Assembly (NCBI GenBank): GCA_016462245.1 | Contig: JAEMTR010000029.1 | Location: forward strand, 5,557-12,155 | DNA length: 6,599 nucleotides | Reading direction: 5' to 3' | From: Solirubrobacteraceae bacterium | GTDB lineage: Bacteria > Actinomycetota > Thermoleophilia > Solirubrobacterales > Solirubrobacteraceae | Shown here: one piece after another, positions 5,869-6,599 of the stretch | Layout: every line of letters begins with the position of its first letter | How positions within the stretch are numbered: position 1 is the stretch's first letter | The notes under the pieces: model-generated | What the model saw: only the letters and a program-made list of their open reading frames with translations | Told to the model about the DNA's origin: nothing | Database searches by the model: none | Program-made: the position numbers and the translations under genes

Positions 5869-6599
5869 ATGGAACAGTCATTAATACGCAACTTCTCGAT
5901 CATCGCCCACATCGACCACGGCAAGTCGACGCTCGCTGATCGGATCCTCGAGATGACCTCAACCGTCGATCCGCGCGCGATGAGGGCGCAGGTTCTCGAC
6001 TCGATGGACCTTGAGCGCGAACGTGGAATCACAATCAAGGCACAAGCTGTTCGCGTGCTTTACACGGCTCGCGATGGCGTCACCTACCAGCTTCAACTAA
6101 TCGACACACCCGGCCACGTCGACTTCACCTACGAGGTCTCGCGCTCACTGGCGGCCTGCGAAGGCGCTGTGCTGGTCGTTGACGCCTCGCAAGGGGTCGA
6201 GGCGCAGACGCTCGCAAACACCTACTTGGCGGTTGAGAATGGTCTTGAGCTAATTCCCTGCCTGAACAAGATCGACCTCCCCGGCGCTGAGCCAGAGCGC
6301 GTAGCGGCCGAGGTCGCGGAGCTGCTCGGCGAACCGGCCGACGACATTCTCAAGATCTCCGGCAAGACAGGGGAGGGCGTCGAGGAGGTGCTCGAGGCGA
6401 TCGTTCGCGACGTGCCGCCGCCAAGCGGCGACCCAGACGGAGCGCCGCGCGCGCTGATCGTTGATTCCGAATTCGATCAGTACCGCGGCGTCGTCGCCTA
6501 CATCCGCGTCGTTGACGGCAAGTTCACGAAGGGTGAAGCGATCAAAGCGATGGTCGCTGGCACCGAAGCTGAGATCGACGACATCGGATTCTTCACGCC
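5869..6599 (+). CDS. lepA: Elongation factor 4 (LepA), 3' end missing
   Basis: LepA is a ribosome-associated translational GTPase related to EF-G, implicated in back-translocation, initiation or 30S biogenesis. The window holds the first 243 codons of about 600. All five GTP-binding motifs are present: G1 AHIDHGKST (13-21), G2 RGITI (52-56), G3 DTPGH (79-83, including the catalytic H83), G4 NKID (133-136) and G5 SGK (164-166, where SAK is more usual). Domain II begins near residue 190, with SEFDQYRGVVAYIRV about 30 residues past the G5 motif. The ATG at 5869 is fixed as the first start because an in-frame TAA sits at 5860-5862, only two codons upstream. No Shine-Dalgarno is visible. The 50-base gap after murJ holds no strong terminator, so lepA may be read from murJ, from its own promoter, or both. 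The family call is secure. Confidence 0.97.
   Translation, partial: MEQSLIRNFSIIAHIDHGKSTLADRILEMTSTVDPRAMRAQVLDSMDLERERGITIKAQAVRVLYTARDGVTYQLQLIDTPGHVDFTYEVSRSLAACEGAVLVVDASQGVEAQTLANTYLAVENGLELIPCLNKIDLPGAEPERVAAEVAELLGEPADDILKISGKTGEGVEEVLEAIVRDVPPPSGDPDGAPRALIVDSEFDQYRGVVAYIRVVDGKFTKGEAIKAMVAGTEAEIDDIGFFT

Noticed and set aside
5555..5881. A 108-codon minus-strand frame overlapping the murJ 3' end and the lepA start
   Set aside because: It is antisense to murJ and lepA, rich in Gln/Asp/Arg as expected from a shadow frame, and has no family resemblance.
1..6599. Mobile elements, CRISPR arrays, tRNA or rRNA genes, horizontally acquired island
   Set aside because: No transposase, direct repeats, spaced repeat units or RNA gene signatures were seen; all genes are core families of similar composition.

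Overview
This window is an ordinary core-genome segment of a GC-rich bacterium, most likely an actinomycete of the class Thermoleophilia (Solirubrobacterales-like). That placement is an inference. It rests on the gene order comEA-comEC-holA facing rpsT with lepA downstream, on frequent GTG starts, on the style of the MurJ and ComEC sequences, and on TTA leucine codons in ordinary genes, which argues against Streptomyces. No 16S or other phylogenetic marker was compared.

Layout. Bases 2-490 hold the 3' part of comEA (SLBB plus helix-hairpin-helix DNA-binding domains). It overlaps comEC (487-2736), the DNA-uptake channel, in a GTGA stop/start junction. holA (2747-3718), the delta subunit of the DNA polymerase III clamp loader, follows 10 bases later in the same direction. 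rpsT (3725-3991, minus strand), ribosomal protein S20, converges on holA with 6 bases between the stop codons. A 63-base divergent intergenic region (3992-4054) separates rpsT from murJ (4055-5818), the lipid II flippase, which here has an acidic N-terminal extension. After 50 bases lepA (elongation factor 4) starts at 5869 and runs off the right edge. No stretch longer than 63 bases lacks a gene.

How the genes work together. comEA and comEC are successive steps of one pathway: ComEA binds double-stranded DNA at the cell surface and ComEC passes a single strand through the membrane. holA, rpsT, murJ and lepA serve replication, translation and cell-wall synthesis and sit next to the competence genes mainly by conserved synteny.

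I found no mobile element, CRISPR array, tRNA, rRNA or previously undescribed system. The points worth a second look are a perfect 9-base inverted repeat framing the rpsT/murJ divergent region, the absence of clear Shine-Dalgarno sites ahead of nearly every start, and non-consensus residues at functionally important positions in ComEC and MurJ.
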